A stretch of 21,321 nucleotides of DNA from Dictyocoela muelleri (lineage: Eukaryota; Microsporidia). Below the pieces are notes generated by a model. It was given only the letters and a program-made list of their open reading frames with translations. It had not been told where the DNA came from and did no database searches. Within the stretch, counting starts at the first letter, position 1; every line of letters starts with the position of its first letter. The stretch lies in NCBI GenBank assembly GCA_016256075.1, contig SDVU01000095.1, forward strand, positions 1 to 21,321. The letters run 5' to 3'. Positions 8,300 through 16,092 of this stretch are shown piece after piece. Both the position numbers and the translations under genes were made by a program.

Positions 8300-9540
8300 T
8301 AGACCTATATATGATCTGCGAAAATTCACCTCGATTAATTATTTTTTACCCTATTCTTTCACTCTTATTTTGTGACCGAGTTTTTTAACTATTATATTTC
8401 GGCACCGATTTTTTCCCCTTATTTTTTACTCTTATTTGCAGCCTTTCTTGCAGCCATTTTAAACCCATTGCTATTAACACCATTTAAACCTTGTTTTAGC
8501 TCTCTTTTAGCTCTCTTTTAGCTCTATTTTAGCCCTCTTTTACCTTTTTTTTATTACCCCCTTCTTAAGAATTGATTTTTAACCATTATTTTTTAACCTC
8601 TTTATATTAATTGCCTTTTAAGCTTTATTTTTTAACACTCTTTTAACCCTTATTTTTCAAACATTATTTTTTTAACCATTAATTTTTAACTCTTATTATT
8701 TATCCCATATTTATTTATCAATATTTTTAGTCAATATTTTCTAGTCTTTTTTCTAAATCTTTTTTAGTATTTATTCCTCACAAATAGAAATTCGTAATTC
8801 GGACTCGACCTGCGTAATAAAGATGCATATACGTAAGAAAAATATGGGCTAAAAATAAAGATAAAATAAGGGTTAAAGAAAGTGTATAAACAATAAGGGC
8901 TATAAAAATGGGTAAAAAACAATGGGTTAAGAAATAATTGTTAAAAAATATGGGTTATTTTGATGAGAATAAAAGGTAAAAAGGTCTTAAAAAATAATTG
9001 TTAATAAGTAGGTCAAAAATAAGGAGGTAAAGAAGGCTAAAAAACAAGTGTTAAAAAGGGAGTAGGTAAAAAAAATAAGGATTGAAATATTTGGGCCGAA
9101 AAATAAGGTTTAAAAAACAAGGGCTAAAAAACAAGGGCTAAAAAACAAGGGTTGAAAAATAAGGGTTAAAAAATAATGTTTAAAAACAAGAATGAAAAAA
9201 TAAAGAAAAAAGAGTAAAAAAATAAGAGTAAAAAAGATTAAAAAAGGGATAAAAAATATGTGTTAAAAAATAATTTTTAGGATGGGATAATAAAAAGGGC
9301 TGAAAGAAGGTTTAAAAATAAGGGTTAAAAAGTTGGTAATAACAAATATTTTGAAAGGACTGAAAGAAGGCTTCAAATAAGAGTTAAAAAATAAGATCTA
9401 AAATTTGGGCTTGAAAACTCGGGGGTTAGAAATCGGGGTCAAAGAATAGTGTTAAAAAATCGGTTACAAAATACGCGTTAAAGAATATGGGTAAAAAATT
9501 AATTAATCGAGGCGAATTTTTGCATATACTCTATAACTCT
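8300..9540. repeat. 1.2-kb imperfect inverted repeat of AACCCTTATTTTT arrays
   Basis: The left half opens with a cap (atctgcgaaaattcacctcg then attaattattttttaccc, about 8310-8355) and runs about 430 bp of units around aacccttatttttt. The right half is the same material in reverse complement: aaataagggttaaa units from about 8845 to 9490, closed by the cap ttaattaatcgaggcgaatt (about 9499-9518). A unique spacer of about 80 bp (about 8765-8845) separates them. No frame of any length is coding. Units are diverged, so homology is clear at the caps and as a shared unit, not base for base through the arrays. Confidence 0.72.
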
Positions 9541-9600
9541 GCCAAAATTGTTTATAACTCCGTCAAAATCGTTATGTCCAAATTGTCCTGAAAGACCAAT
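9486..9600. repeat. Cap sequence with TATAACTCCG repeats, copy 1
   Basis: The stretch ttaattaatcgaggcgaatt, tttgcatatactctataact and gccaaaattgtttataactc matches 10257-10335 in the same order and orientation at roughly 80-85 percent by eye. It is the outer cap of the inverted array at 8300-9540. The two copies are separated by the AT-palindromic element at 9613-10243, so they could once have been contiguous or duplicated. Confidence 0.6.
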
Positions 9601-9612
9601 TTAGACAAATGG

Positions 9613-10243
9613 GACATTTCGTCTGAAAGAAAGGAGCGTACTTTTTGTTTTGAAAAAACCCCTTAATGTCGAGAAAAGAATCGAAAAAATTTTAATAAAA
9701 ACCAATGTAAGATTAAAAAACAAAAGGTTTTAAATAAAAAAAATTTAAAAAAAAATTAAGGAAAAATTAAATAATTTATTAATTTTGTGTAAAAAAAGCA
9801 ATTAAAATTGATTTAAAAACAGAATTTTTGTGGTTATCAACATTTTTTATCAATATTAATAATAAATAAATATAAAATATTATTAATATCAATATTATCA
9901 ATATTAATAATTAATTTATATCAATATTATCAATATTAATTATAAATTAATATTAATAATATAATAATAATATTGATAATATATTATATTTATTTATTAA
10001 TAATATTGATAATATTAATAATAATATTATTATATTATTAATATTAATTTTTTATTAATAATATTATTATTATTATTGATATTATTATTATTAATCTCTT
10101 AAACAACTATTTTTGATTTTTTATTTTTTTAGCGTTTTATTAAGTTTGGGTTTTTTTTTAATGTTTTTTCATGCATACTAAGGGTTTTTTTTAATAAAGT
10201 ACACCCATTTTTTTTGTTGAAATGTCATATTTGTCGAAATGTC
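9613..10243. mobile_element. AT-palindromic element with GACATTTCG inverted ends
   Basis: The left end gacatttcg (9613-9621) matches the inverse of the right end cgaaatgtc (10235-10243). Inside, gcgtactttttgttttgaaa (left, from about 9637) pairs with the inverse of the segment near 10170-10205, including a run of C's or G's and aatgt. The middle (about 9838-10100) is a dense self-complementary array of AATATTAATA/TATTGATAAT words. It has no coding potential. A MITE-like transposon is the simplest reading; it separates two direct copies of the TATAACTCCG cap. Boundaries are approximate. Confidence 0.5.
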
Positions 10244-10249
10244 ACCTAG

Positions 10250-10545
10250 CCATAAAAAATTAATTAATCGGAGCGAGTTTTGGCATATCATCTATAACTC
10301 CGCAAAAATTGTTATAACTCCGCCAAAATATGTCTATAAGTCTGAATGAAATTGGTATATAACTTTGGAAAAACGGGTCTATAATATTGAAAAAATGAGT
10401 CTACAACTTTGAAAAATGTGTCTATAACTTTGAAAAACTCTGTATATAAAAATGATATCTGGTCATATAAATATGAAAATTACGGTCTTATAAATAAAAA
10501 ATCTGGGTCATATATAACATGAAAAACTCTGAATATTTTCATAAA
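10250..10545. repeat. Cap copy 2 and TCTATAACTTTGAAAAA minisatellite
   Basis: After the cap (10257-10335) the sequence becomes a degraded array of roughly 20-22 bp units: tctataactccgcaaaaatt, tataactttggaaaaacggg, tctacaactttgaaaaatgt, tctataactttgaaaaactc, drifting to catataaatatgaaaattac. About 10 units can be counted to 10540. It is non-coding and ends 75 bp past the sirtuin gene's stop codon. Confidence 0.65.
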
Positions 10546-10619
10546 ACGTGAAACATATTAAAGCCTCAGATTTTGATAGTATGAGTAAAAATTCTAAAAA
10601 TATAATTAAAATTCAAATT

Positions 10620-12182
10620 TTATTTTGTACTGTGATATCCGATAACATCAACATACTTTTTAAGACCATCACCCTTTCTTTTAATTTTTCTTTCCTTAAT
10701 TGAGTTGTAAGTAACATCTATTTCATCATCAATCTTATCTTTACCTTTGTCAATCTTATCTTCACTATAATCAAAATTATCCTCAATACTTTCAATAACA
10801 GTTTTACTATTGCCAATATTACCCTTGTCATCATTTGAATCTTTGTTCATCTTAATAAATTCTTTGATATCACCTGAAGGTCTTCTTTTTATTTTAAGGG
10901 TAATTGATTCCATTTTAAAATTAGTGCCTGACTTATTTTTAAAGGTTTTGTTTTTCTCGCTATCCGGGTCTTTAATTGGTATCTGCTTAATTTTGTTTTT
11001 ATTGAGGGTATTTTCTTTAATTATGATTTTACCAACATTAGTTTGTTTAACAGCGCCATTCTTGTCAAGGCTGCTCTTTTCACAATCTATTTGTTTAACT
11101 TTACTTTTATCATTTTGTTTAACAGTTGATCTATTACCAAGAATATTTTTAATATCATTCACATTACCTTTTACTTTAACATTACCTTTACTTTCATCTT
11201 TTATCTTATTATCACTCACTTTAACATTACCTTTACTTACATCTTTTATCTTATTATCACTTACCTTAAAATCACTCTTACTGTCAGGTAATTTTATTTT
11301 TATTAGACCACTCTTAATATAATTTTCAATGATTCTATACTTGCCATGATATCGCAAAAATGCTTCAGCAAAAGTATCACAGTCACCTTTCCACATGTAG
11401 TCAAAAACATCCTTAAACTCTTTATTAGGCTCTTCCATGTTAACAAAAATTGTATGGCCGTTGTTTTCTTTGCAAATCTTTGCAAAAAACTTAACAAGCA
11501 TTTTTACACCGTGAATCTTAAGGGATGTTCCAATAACTATGAGCAGTGTACAATCTCGATCAGAATTGGTAACTTTAGTGATGAATGATGGGTCAGGGTA
11601 ATTTTGTTGGTAATGCACAATATATGGATGCATGAATCCAGGTCTAAGAGTTCTTCTGTTGTTCTTTTTACGCTTTTCATTTTCTTCAACACATCTTTTA
11701 CACGTTACTTCACCATTTTTATAAAAATCGGGTCTAAAGTCTTCTTTGTAGCCACAAAAAATGCAACTTACAAGTTTTAAGTTACCATGAAGATAAACAA
11801 TATCCGTTTTACAACTTTTCACATTCTTTAATCCAGCCTTCTCTTCAAGACAATCGATATTTTGAGTATAAACCCTAAATTTTTTACAATTAAGATTTTT
11901 CATCAACAAATGCGTTAATGTTGGCTGGGAAGTTACCATTAAATTCCTCAGTTTTGTGATTATATCAAGATATATTGATCTTGTCGGTTCTGTAACTGAT
12001 TCTTTATATGTAAAAAGATCAACACCACGCACACCACTTTTTCGTGCTTCTGCAAATATCCCAGATGCTGAACGGAAATCTGGAATTCCAGCGTTTACAC
12101 TTATTCCTGCACCAACGATAAAAACTATTTTTTGATTCAAAAATTTTTTTGAGCATAGAAACTCTTCGTCGATGATTTTCAT
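10620..12182 (-). CDS. Sir2-family NAD-dependent protein deacetylase, Hst3/Hst4-like
   Basis: 520 residues. The sirtuin core (about 17-290) has every catalytic element: GAGISVNAGIPDFRS for NAD binding (24-38), TQNID (106-110), catalytic His132 in LHG, zinc cysteines C140/C143 and C161/C164, and IGTSL (217-221). TQNIDCLEEKAGL, the run GTSLKIHGVKMLVKFFAK (218-235) and the end block VFDYMWKGDCD resemble the fungal Hst3/Hst4 group, which removes acetyl from histone H3 Lys56 and supports genome stability; that specific substrate is inferred. From about 295 the protein becomes a Lys/Asp/Asn/Ser-rich tail, with two 15-residue tandem repeats of KVSDNKIKD-SKGNV (306-320, 321-335). The tail is probably disordered and basic, suited to nuclear or chromatin contact. 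The start is supported by CCCC six nt upstream (12189-12192). The stop TAA is embedded in AAAATAAAA, a likely poly(A) signal. No intron is evident. Confidence 0.93.
   Translation of the reverse strand: MKIIDEEFLCSKKFLNQKIVFIVGAGISVNAGIPDFRSASGIFAEARKSGVRGVDLFTYKESVTEPTRSIYLDIITKLRNLMVTSQPTLTHLLMKNLNCKKFRVYTQNIDCLEEKAGLKNVKSCKTDIVYLHGNLKLVSCIFCGYKEDFRPDFYKNGEVTCKRCVEENEKRKKNNRRTLRPGFMHPYIVHYQQNYPDPSFITKVTNSDRDCTLLIVIGTSLKIHGVKMLVKFFAKICKENNGHTIFVNMEEPNKEFKDVFDYMWKGDCDTFAEAFLRYHGKYRIIENYIKSGLIKIKLPDSKSDFKVSDNKIKDVSKGNVKVSDNKIKDESKGNVKVKGNVNDIKNILGNRSTVKQNDKSKVKQIDCEKSSLDKNGAVKQTNVGKIIIKENTLNKNKIKQIPIKDPDSEKNKTFKNKSGTNFKMESITLKIKRRPSGDIKEFIKMNKDSNDDKGNIGNSKTVIESIEDNFDYSEDKIDKGKDKIDDEIDVTYNSIKERKIKRKGDGLKKYVDVIGYHSTK
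11178..11267 (-). repeat. 45-bp tandem duplication inside the sirtuin tail
   Basis: Two adjacent 45-bp copies keep the reading frame and encode the 15-residue repeats of the acidic-basic tail. They differ at few positions, pointing to a recent slippage or unequal-exchange event in the low-complexity part of the gene. Confidence 0.75.
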
Positions 12183-12193
12183 TGCTTAGGGGC
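12183..12193 (-). promoter_or_regulatory. CCC-type start signal of the sirtuin gene
   Basis: In gene orientation the sequence is AGCCCCTAAGCA immediately before the ATG. A C tract just upstream of the start codon is a known microsporidian transcription/start signal, and here it decides the choice of Met1. Confidence 0.65.
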
Positions 12194-12248
12194 TTTTTGA
12201 ATAAGGTTTGAAAATTTTTGGATTTTTTGATTTATTAATGAAATTAAA

Positions 12249-12355
12249 GGTCAATTATTCATTAATTGAAAAGGTTTATTATTTATTAATGAATTTAAAA
12301 GGTTAATTATTCATTAATGAATTGAAAAGGTTTGTTATTGATGAATTTATAAGAT
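12249..12355. repeat. 28-bp GGTT-TTATTCATTAATGAA repeats in the intergenic spacer
   Basis: Four consecutive units begin with GGT at 12249, 12273, 12301 and 12329 (24, 28, 28 and about 26 bp), each containing ATTCATTAATGAA or a close variant, itself palindromic. The array lies between the sirtuin start and the UBX gene's stop, so it could sit in the sirtuin promoter. It is non-coding. Confidence 0.65.
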
Positions 12356-12474
12356 TTTTATTCATCAATGAATTTATTTTAACCTTTCAAATGAATATCA
12401 ATTTTATTATTCAGTATGTAAAAAAAACAATTTTAAAAAAAATTTAAAAAGTATATTTAAGGTAAACCTAAAAC

Positions 12475-12480
12475 TTTATT
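12475..12480 (-). terminator. AATAAA poly(A) signal of the UBX gene
   Basis: AATAAA in gene orientation lies 12 nt past the TAA stop, consistent with the very short 3' untranslated regions of compact microsporidian genes. Confidence 0.45.
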
Positions 12481-12491
12481 TTTCTTTAAAT

Positions 12492-13130
12492 TTATTTGTT
12501 AACAACAATTGTAGCAGATGGAAAATATCCTGAATTCTCGAGAGTCTCATCTGTTTCAAAAATTTGAGATTGTGATAAAGTCTGATAAAATAAAAGATTT
12601 TTTTCATTCAACCTTTCTTTGATCAATTCAAAAAGTTTTGAAACAGTCTGATTCTTGTCAAGATAAATGAATAACGATTTGCCATCCCACATCTTCCTAA
12701 CTTTAATCCGACATTCATTTTCAGAAACTCTTACAGTCCCCTTAATCTCCTTTGTTGATTCATTAATATAAGTCAAATTCCTCTCTTCCATATCACATTT
12801 AATTTGTTCACGTAACTTATTTAGATAGAGTTCGTCTCTCAATTTATTTTCTCTCTGTTCCTGAATTATACGAAGTTTTTCTTCATTTTCTTTTTTGTTG
12901 CGTTTGATGGCCTCTTCACGTTCTTTCAAACGAATTTTATTTTTATTTTCGAGTTCCTGAATTTTTTCAATGTAGAGAAGTACAGTTTCGATGTTTGTAC
13001 TTCCTGATTGTTCAATTGCACTGTTTATTATTTCTTCTGTAAACCCTTGTTCTTTAAGAATTTTAAATGTTTCCTCTTTCTCGTTGGTTGTAGAGTTTAA
13101 ACTTTCTTTTGATGAATCTTTATTGTTCAT
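12492..13130 (-). CDS. UBA-UBX protein, Cdc48/p97 adaptor (UBXN1/SAKS1-like)
   Basis: 212 residues. A UBA-like three-helix segment lies at about 18-57 (FKILKEQGFTEEIINSAIEQ, then NIETVLLYI), expected to bind ubiquitin. A charged Glu/Lys/Arg coiled coil follows (about 55-120). The UBX beta-grasp domain covers about 128-212, with an opening strand GTVRVSENECRIKVRKMWDG, a central helix TVSKLFELIKERL, and the closing ETDETLENSGYFPSATIVV pattern. UBX domains dock on the N-domain of the Cdc48/p97 ATPase; UBA-coiled-coil-UBX is the UBXN1/SAKS1 layout, linking ubiquitinated clients to Cdc48. The FPR loop that normally touches p97 is not conserved (SQSQIF instead), so binding may be altered. Met1 is supported by CCCC five nt upstream. 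It is shorter than animal UBXN1, as is usual for this group. Confidence 0.88.
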   Translation of the reverse strand: MNNKDSSKESLNSTTNEKEETFKILKEQGFTEEIINSAIEQSGSTNIETVLLYIEKIQELENKNKIRLKEREEAIKRNKKENEEKLRIIQEQRENKLRDELYLNKLREQIKCDMEERNLTYINESTKEIKGTVRVSENECRIKVRKMWDGKSLFIYLDKNQTVSKLFELIKERLNEKNLLFYQTLSQSQIFETDETLENSGYFPSATIVVNK

Positions 13131-13140
13131 TAATTGGGGT
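13131..13140 (-). promoter_or_regulatory. CCC-type start signal of the UBX gene
   Basis: In gene orientation ACCCCAATTA precedes the ATG. Spacing and composition match the signal at the sirtuin gene, making this the second of two independent examples in the window. Confidence 0.65.
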
Positions 13141-13543
13141 AATTGTTATTTTAATTTATAGTCCTTTTTTTAATTTTCATAAAAGTCTGCTCTTCAGATT
13201 TTAATTTGTAAAAATAAGTTAATCAAAAATAGAATTGTGATTAAAGTTTAGAATTAATTAAATTTTGACAATTATTAAATTGAAAGTTGAATAATTATTA
13301 AATTGAAATTTAAAACTTGAAAAATAATTTTAAAAGTTTTATTTTAAAAATTTGAAAATTTTTCATTTTTATTTATTCGATAAAAAAGACGTTCAAAATT
13401 TATTTTTAAGTTTGTTTTTTTTGGATTTGTTTATTGCCCATGTTTATGCAGAAATTAGATAGATTCTTTAAATGAAAAAAACATCATTGATTAATTTTGA
13501 AAATAAATTTTGCATAGTTTAAATAAAAAGTTAAAAACAATTG
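13141..13543. other. AT-rich spacer upstream of the UBX gene
   Basis: It holds only low-complexity AT sequence with short runs of attaaattgaa (about 13255-13310) that repeat loosely. No open frame, tRNA or element end is supported. Confidence 0.5.
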
Positions 13544-13982
13544 CTGACAACATCCATAATTGACAAACCAAAGAGTCACATACAACCATAATCTTTATAT
13601 CTATGGTTCTTGGTGTTCAAGTTATGTTACTTTTAGCTGTCGAGATTCTAAGTTGTATACGCGATTTTCGTTTTATCAATTACTCAGCAGGGTATGGAAT
13701 TAAAGGCCTTTTCATGATTTTTTATATCTACTACTTATTTATTGAGTCGCCGCACTCATCCCAAAACCTGGAAGAGTCCCTTCTATTTTACTATAAAAGA
13801 TTAAAACAAGTCTTAATCAGCTATACCACACTTGATCAACATTATATTAATACAATAGTTATATAGTAATTCCTCGTTAAATGTCATCCCCTCATTATTT
13901 ATTAAAGCGAACTCAACAAGATTAGAATTTAAAAACATAAATATTACATTCAACAGAGTTAACCACTAGGCTATCTATCTTC
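13544..13982 (-). repeat. tRNA-headed SINE-like element, copy 1 (diverged)
   Basis: On the minus strand the element starts with a tRNA-like A box (tagcctagtgg, 13963-13973), continues through tttaataaataatgagggga, gtatagctgattaagacttg and ttgataaaacgaaaatcg, and ends at ttatggatgttgtcagc near 13544. The same blocks in the same order appear in copies at 15195-15656 and 15751-16092. The B box is eroded. Identity to the other copies is only moderate, about 65-70 percent by eye. An 87-residue open frame across it on the plus strand is incidental. Confidence 0.65.
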
Positions 13983-14277
13983 ATAGTAAACATAAAAAAG
14001 ATTCATGTTTAGCATCAATAAAAATTATCTATTAATATGAGAATCTTATTATTTTTCAAAATAATTTCAAGATATGTTTGTAGAAACCTCAAAATTAATT
14101 ATATTTAGAGGTTTATAATTATTCTCATATACGAATTTTTCTTAGTCATTTTAAAATACAAATTATTGTCACAAAATTTTTTAAAATGATAAAATCTCAA
14201 TAAAAAGTACATTTTATAATAAAAAAACATACTTTTTTATTCACTGTTCTAAAAGAACTAAGTCATTCAATTTAATC
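13983..14277. other. AT-rich spacer downstream of the 224-residue gene
   Basis: No coding or structural signal is visible. It lies between the SINE-like copy and the stop codon of the minus-strand gene at 14278, and would include that gene's short 3' region. Confidence 0.45.
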
Positions 14278-14952
14278 CTAACCAATCCTAAAAAGATAAA
14301 GTAATAGTTCAAATGCAGAAATTTTATCACCATATCCATGTATTTGCTTAATTATTTTATAATCACCACCATCTCCATGCTGTGTGAATAAATATAGAAC
14401 TTCATTTATTGAACAAACACCAAATTTTACTTCTCCCATTTCTTTTTTTAACTTTATTAAGCAATTTGCAATATCAGTGATCTTGTCTGGAATGGATTTT
14501 GCAACAATCGTTCTATAAAAATAACCTGACCATGAATCATCATTAACTAAATTTTCATCAGTTTCAAAATCAAATTGTATTTCATTATACGGAATTATAC
14601 CGCGTTCGATTGCCTTTTCTTTAATTGCGTTCGAATCAATAATGTATGAATATAAATTTTTCATTTCATCATTGTTTAAATATTCGATGTTAGGTATGTT
14701 TTTATTTATAAAAAGCAACTCATTGTGAGAAAAAATGAAGCAATTTATATTACCACCGCCATCTGTTTTTAATCCAATATCAATTATTTTTTTCAATTTT
14801 TGTAAATTTTCAGATTCTTTAATCATCACAATTTGTTTTTCGTTTATTTCAGAAACTACAGATGCTCCATACATAATAAAAACTATGATTCCTAAAAGCA
14901 TAGCTGCAGAGATGCAAATTGTTATTATTAAATTTCTTCTTGAACTTTCCAT
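14278..14952 (-). CDS. Unrecognised protein with one N-terminal membrane segment
   Basis: 224 residues. The N-terminus MESSRRNLI is basic and is followed by a hydrophobic segment at about 8-30 (ITICISAAMLLGIIVFIMYG), giving a signal anchor with the rest probably on the lumenal or outer side (type II). A cleaved signal is less likely because no small-residue cleavage site stands out. The remainder is a mixed, soluble-looking domain: a Lys-rich helix (about 40-60), GGGNINCFIF, a Tyr/Asp-rich middle, and a C-terminal part with HGDGGDYKIIKQIHGYGDK and a hydrophobic last helix. No known family was recognised. No CCC tract lies before the ATG; the sequence there is AATAAAATTTTC, closer to the AAATTT-type signal. 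Composition and codon use match its neighbours, and the frame is long for such AT-rich DNA, so it is probably real and possibly lineage-specific. Confidence 0.75.
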   Translation of the reverse strand: MESSRRNLIITICISAAMLLGIIVFIMYGASVVSEINEKQIVMIKESENLQKLKKIIDIGLKTDGGGNINCFIFSHNELLFINKNIPNIEYLNNDEMKNLYSYIIDSNAIKEKAIERGIIPYNEIQFDFETDENLVNDDSWSGYFYRTIVAKSIPDKITDIANCLIKLKKEMGEVKFGVCSINEVLYLFTQHGDGGDYKIIKQIHGYGDKISAFELLLYLFRIG

Positions 14953-15194
14953 GAAAATTTTATTATTTTTTTATTTATATTTTTAAAATTAAAAGGAGTG
15001 TAATTTTCTTTGTTTATTTTTTTCTTTATTAATAATTATTTGTAAATTTTAAAAAAATAAAATTTCTTCGATTTTTTTTTTAGTTTTTTAAATTTTTCAT
15101 TTATGCATAAAAAATAAAGGGGATTGTTTTTTTTTGATTTTAGAATATTTTTATTATGTATTGGATACCATTTTTTTGTATTTAGAATTACTTT
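14953..15194. other. AT-rich spacer upstream of the 224-residue gene
   Basis: Poly-T and poly-A tracts, no open frame. It would hold the promoter of the minus-strand gene, but no motif can be singled out beyond the AAATTT-like sequence at the start codon. Confidence 0.4.
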
Positions 15195-15656
15195 AGGCCA
15201 GATAGCTCAGTGGTTAACACTCTTGAATGTAAAATTTAAGTATCGTGGTTCGAATCCCGCTGACGTCACTCTTTAATAAATAATGAGGGAATGACATTAA
15301 GCGGTCATAACTATATAATTATAGTATAATATACAGTTGTTCCAGTGTAGTATAGCTGATTAAGACTTGGTCTAATATGACAATGAATCAGAAGGGACTC
15401 TCTTATGTGTGGGGATGAGTGCGGTGACGCATCTCGGCAAAAAGTAGTTAAAAATATAAATTCATGAAAAGCCACTAATTACCTGTATCCTGCTGAGTCA
15501 TTGATAAAACGAAAATCGAATATACAGCTGGGCTTCTTGGTAGCTTAAGAAGTGACGTATTATTGGAACACCGAGAACCAAAGGTCGCAGATCCAAGGTA
15601 GTAGACAGCTCTCCGGGTTGGGAGTTATGGATGTTGTCAACATGTAATATATATAG
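15195..15656 (+). repeat. tRNA-headed SINE-like element, copy 2 (most complete)
   Basis: The head is tRNA-like with good Pol III boxes: TAGCTCAGTGG (15203-15213) and GGTTCGAATCC (15247-15257). The anticodon region can pair CTTGA with TTAAG around a 9-nt loop, but acceptor and T stems do not close, so it is not a working tRNA. The shared linker tctttaataaata-atgaggg follows, then a body of about 380 bp that includes gctgattaagacttggtcta and tgataaaacgaaaatcg, ending with atggatgttgtcaacatg. The same body is present in copies 1 and 3, and the head in copies 1 and 4. It has no protein-coding capacity. Confidence 0.72.
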
Positions 15657-15750
15657 AATTAGGTTCATCGGGGTTTGGTGCTGTTTTTCATGATTACGTG
15701 CTGTTTTTGAAAACAATGAAAATATAGAAAAATTTAAAATATATAATGTA

Positions 15751-16092
15751 TATATATATTACATCATGACAACATCCATAGCTGCCAACCCGGAGAGTTG
15801 TCTCCTACCGTGGTCCGTGACCTTTGGTTCTTGGTGTTCCAATAATACGTAACTTCCTAAGCTACCCAGAAGCCCAGCTGTATACGGAAATTTCGTTTTA
15901 TCAATTACACAGCAGGATACAAGTAATTAGTGGATTTTCCTGAATTTTTTATTTTTCACTACTTATTTTGTCGAGATGCATCGCCGTATAAATCCCCACG
16001 CCTAAGAGAGACCATTATACACAATTGTCATATTAGACCAAGTCTATTCAGCTATATAACATTAGAACAACTGTATATTATACGATAATTAT
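15751..16092 (-). repeat. tRNA-headed SINE-like element, copy 3 (headless)
   Basis: This is the inverted partner of copy 2: 342 bp that pair with 15315-15656 at roughly 85 percent identity by eye, around a 94-bp loop (15657-15750). It lacks the tRNA head. At the point where the body should lead to the head, the sequence changes abruptly to tgtactgagtcc, the end of a foldback element, so the head was cut off by that insertion or by the inversion event. Confidence 0.7.

Noticed and set aside
6405-9540. True telomere or CRISPR array
   Set aside because: The units vary in length and sequence, there is no constant repeat with unique spacers, and the arrays are internal and mirrored.
10810-11322. 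A 170-residue Leu/Phe/Ser-rich open frame with apparent membrane segments
   Set aside because: It is antisense to the Lys/Asp-rich tail of the sirtuin; Lys and Asn codons read in reverse give Leu, Phe and Ile.
13603-13866. An 87-residue open frame on the plus strand
   Set aside because: It lies inside SINE-like copy 1 and is not kept open in the other copies.
10620-14952. An operon or functional cluster of sirtuin, UBX protein and the unknown membrane protein
   Set aside because: All three are on the minus strand, but spacers of about 310 and 1150 bp, separate start signals and separate poly(A) signals indicate independent genes.
15195-15270. Functional tRNA gene
   Set aside because: The Pol III boxes are good, but acceptor and T stems do not pair, the anticodon loop is too long, and the sequence is repeated with a common body, which fits a SINE head better.
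15498-15716. A 72-residue open frame on the minus strand
   Set aside because: It lies within SINE-like copy 2 and the loop of the inverted pair; no conservation in copy 3 or copy 1.
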